Shown: one piece after another, positions 62,434-64,000 of the stretch
Position numbering within the stretch: position 1 is the stretch's first letter
Layout of the letters: every line of letters begins with the position of its first letter
NCBI RefSeq assembly: GCF_024055715.1
Contig: NZ_JAMXMV010000008.1
Coordinates: 1-64,000, forward strand
Length of the DNA: 64,000 nucleotides
Source: Actinoallomurus soli
GTDB lineage: Bacteria > Actinomycetota > Actinomycetes > Streptosporangiales > Streptosporangiaceae
Direction of reading: 5' to 3'
The notes under the pieces: generated by a model
The model's input: only the letters and a program-made list of their open reading frames with translations
Told to the model about the DNA's origin: nothing
The model's database searches: none
Program-made: the position numbers and the translations under genes

Positions 62434-63276
62434 GTGCGGGTGTTCGTCTCGGTCGACATGGAGGGCGTGTCCGGGCTCACCGACCCGGATGAGATGCGGG
62501 CGGGCGGGCGCGGCTACGAGCGCGGCTGCGAGCTGATGACCGCCGACGCGAACGCCGCGGTGGCCGGGGCGTTCGACGCCGGAGCCGACGAGGTGATCGT
62601 CACCGACGCGCACGGAAGCACGAAGAACATCCGCGCCGACCTCATCGACGAGCGGTGTTCGCTGATCCGCGGGCCGTACCGTCCGCTGCGGATGGGGCAG
62701 GGGCTCGACACCGGCCATGACGCGGCGATGTTCGTGGGCTACCACGCCCGCGCGGGCGTGCCGCACGGCGTGCTCAACCACACGTGGATGGGTTATGAGA
62801 TCCAGAACCTCTACCTGAACGGCGAGATCTGCGGCGAGATCCGGCTGATCGCCGCGCTGGCCGGGTCGATGGGCGTGCCGGTCGCGCTCGTGGCGGGCGA
62901 CGAGGCGGCGTGCGCGGAGGCCCGCGAGGTGCTCGGCGACGTCGAGACGGTCGCGGTGAAGAAGGGCATCGACCGTTACTCCGCGCAGCTCCTGCCGCCC
63001 GCCCGCGCCCAGGCCCTGATCCGGGAGGGCGCCGCCCGCGCCCTGCGCGACCTGGACCGCCGCCGCCCGTACACGGTGCCGTCCCCGTACACGCTGGGCA
63101 TCGACTGGGCGTCCACCGCGATGGCGGAGTCCTGCGCGATGATCCCGGGCGTCAAGCGGCTCGGCCCCCGGTCGGTGGAGTTCACCAGCGACGACTACGC
63201 CGAGATCATGGCGGTGCTGGGCATCCTGGCCTCGATCGGCGGAGACGTCGGCTGCACCGGCCGGCACTACGGCTGA
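62434..63276 (+). CDS. M55-family D-aminopeptidase (DppA-like)
   Basis: A 280-residue zinc aminopeptidase of the DppA type, which removes N-terminal D-amino acids and forms a decamer in Bacillus. The family signature SVDMEGVSGL (metal ligands Asp and Glu), VTDAHGS, MFVGYHARAGVPHGVLNHTW (metal His and the catalytic His region) and YLNGEICGEIRL are all present. It starts with GTG 62434 with GGGAG seven bases upstream. No peptide transporter is adjacent, unlike in the dpp operon; recycling of D-Ala peptides is inferred. Confidence 0.93.
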   Translation: MRVFVSVDMEGVSGLTDPDEMRAGGRGYERGCELMTADANAAVAGAFDAGADEVIVTDAHGSTKNIRADLIDERCSLIRGPYRPLRMGQGLDTGHDAAMFVGYHARAGVPHGVLNHTWMGYEIQNLYLNGEICGEIRLIAALAGSMGVPVALVAGDEAACAEAREVLGDVETVAVKKGIDRYSAQLLPPARAQALIREGAARALRDLDRRRPYTVPSPYTLGIDWASTAMAESCAMIPGVKRLGPRSVEFTSDDYAEIMAVLGILASIGGDVGCTGRHYG

Positions 63277-63332
63277 CGTCGGAGGTCCGGCTGACGCCGG
63301 CGGTCCGGGTGCCGTCGGTAGGGTGACGTCCC

Positions 63333-63860
63333 ATGTGGGGACTGTCGCTCGAGCCCGCCCTCGACCGTACGGATCTGCTCGCCGCGCCCGTGGCGGAGGC
63401 GATCCGCGCGTGGAAGGGCGAGGACGCCTTCCAGGTGGCCGAGATCGACCCGGAGCTCGCCGACACCGCCGCGTTCTGCGAGCGGTACGGCACTCCGCTC
63501 GACACGTCGGCCAACTGCGTGATCGTCTGCGCCAAGCGGGGCGGCGAGGTGCGGCTCGCGGCCTGCGTGGTGCTCGCGACGACGCGCGCCGACGTCAACG
63601 GCGTCGTACGGCGCCGGCTCGACGCGCGGAAGGCGTCGTTCGCGCCGCAGGAGCAGGCCGTGACGGAGACGGGCATGGAGTACGGCGGGATCACGCCGTT
63701 CGGCCTGCCCGCCGAGTGGCCGGTCCTGGTGGACCGGGCCGTCGTCGAGACCCCGTACGTCGTCGTCGGCAGCGGGGTGCGGCGGTCCAAGCTGATCGTC
63801 CCCGGCGCCTCGCTCGCCGCGCTCGGCTCGGCCGAGGTCATCGAGGGCCTCGCCCGCTGA
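63333..63860 (+). CDS. YbaK/EbsC-type aminoacyl-tRNA deacylase
   Basis: A 175-residue YbaK/ProX-like editing-domain protein. The segments TSANCVIVCAKRGGEVRLAA, read in two strands, then ADVNGVVRRRLDARKASFA with the substrate-contacting Lys-Ala-Ser-Phe, and GGITPFGLPAEWPVLVD match the family. Members hydrolyse mischarged Cys- or Ala-tRNA(Pro); which one cannot be told. GGGTGAC precedes the ATG. It is the last gene before the right edge and is followed by a hairpin. Confidence 0.9.
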   Translation: MWGLSLEPALDRTDLLAAPVAEAIRAWKGEDAFQVAEIDPELADTAAFCERYGTPLDTSANCVIVCAKRGGEVRLAACVVLATTRADVNGVVRRRLDARKASFAPQEQAVTETGMEYGGITPFGLPAEWPVLVDRAVVETPYVVVGSGVRRSKLIVPGASLAALGSAEVIEGLAR

Positions 63861-63893
63861 CGGACCCGGCGGCGCCTCCGCGCGCCGGGCCCC

Positions 63894-63915
63894 GGCGGGG
63901 CCCAGGGGCCCCGCC
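63894..63915 (+). terminator. Terminator after the YbaK-type gene
   Basis: GGCGGGGCC and GGCCCCGCC form a perfect nine-base-pair stem with a CAGG loop, 33 bases past the stop. Nothing further is recognisable to the window end. Confidence 0.6.
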
Positions 63916-64000
63916 CGGTTGACACGATCCGGAACCTCCGGAGCGGGTTCGGCGTCAAACCCTGCATGAACGCGACGGGAGTTGCGCCGCTGGGCTCGTA

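Overview
The window comes from a very GC-rich actinomycete, probably a mycelial one. It carries a SapB-type class III lanthipeptide locus, a GlgE-type glucan pathway, a regulator of the Scr1/DUF5753 type, GTG starts, GTGA/ATGA gene overlaps and several apparently leaderless genes. I cannot name the genus. No rRNA, tRNA, CRISPR array or prophage was seen.

Layout. 52-2535: an RtcB-type RNA ligase and an IclR regulator. 2558-8490: histidine utilisation genes (hutH, hutU, an M20 amidohydrolase, hutF), divergent from the IclR gene and closed by a hairpin. 8650-19196: a biosynthetic block with an ASST-like secreted sulfotransferase, a type III polyketide synthase, a P-loop sulfotransferase, a SgcJ-like protein, a flavin-dependent PPOX protein, a one-module A-PCP-reductase NRPS, a P450 and an ABC exporter. 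19267-20493: hutI, the missing histidine gene, behind its own copy of the operator seen at the IclR/hutH promoter. The biosynthetic block therefore sits inside a split hut regulon. 20803-27594: a ram/amf-like lanthipeptide cluster (ramR, two ABC half-transporters, a 37-residue precursor, a LanKC synthetase). A divergent ribbon-helix-helix gene follows.

28342-39463: mostly independent genes. These are flavin reductase, SppA protease, a secreted chitinase behind a perfect 27-base palindrome, a Nudix-NYN fusion with a stand-alone NYN paralogue, an SDR, a TetR regulator with its likely operator, a DUF1453-like membrane protein, an SDR pseudogene with an internal inversion, an Rpn/PD-(D/E)XK-type protein and an S15 peptidase. 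39580-50260: the GlgE pathway (treS, maltokinase, glgE, glgB in one direction, glgP divergent). Trehalose is converted to maltose, to maltose-1-phosphate and to alpha-glucan, and the glucan is branched and phosphorolysed.

50330-63860: a DUF1963-like protein, a WhiJ-like XRE regulator with two small partner genes, a 73-base hairpin, a SWIM/SNF2 pair whose helicase is split by an intein in its Walker A motif, an enoyl-CoA hydratase, two tandem double-domain YbjQ-like proteins with a small partner, an M55 aminopeptidase and a YbaK-type editing protein.

Most notable are the biosynthetic block inside the hut regulon with its duplicated operator, the complete SapB-like locus with an atypical RamR receiver, the intein, and the P450 with Arg in place of the I-helix acid. 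All assignments come from reading motifs; no database search was possible.
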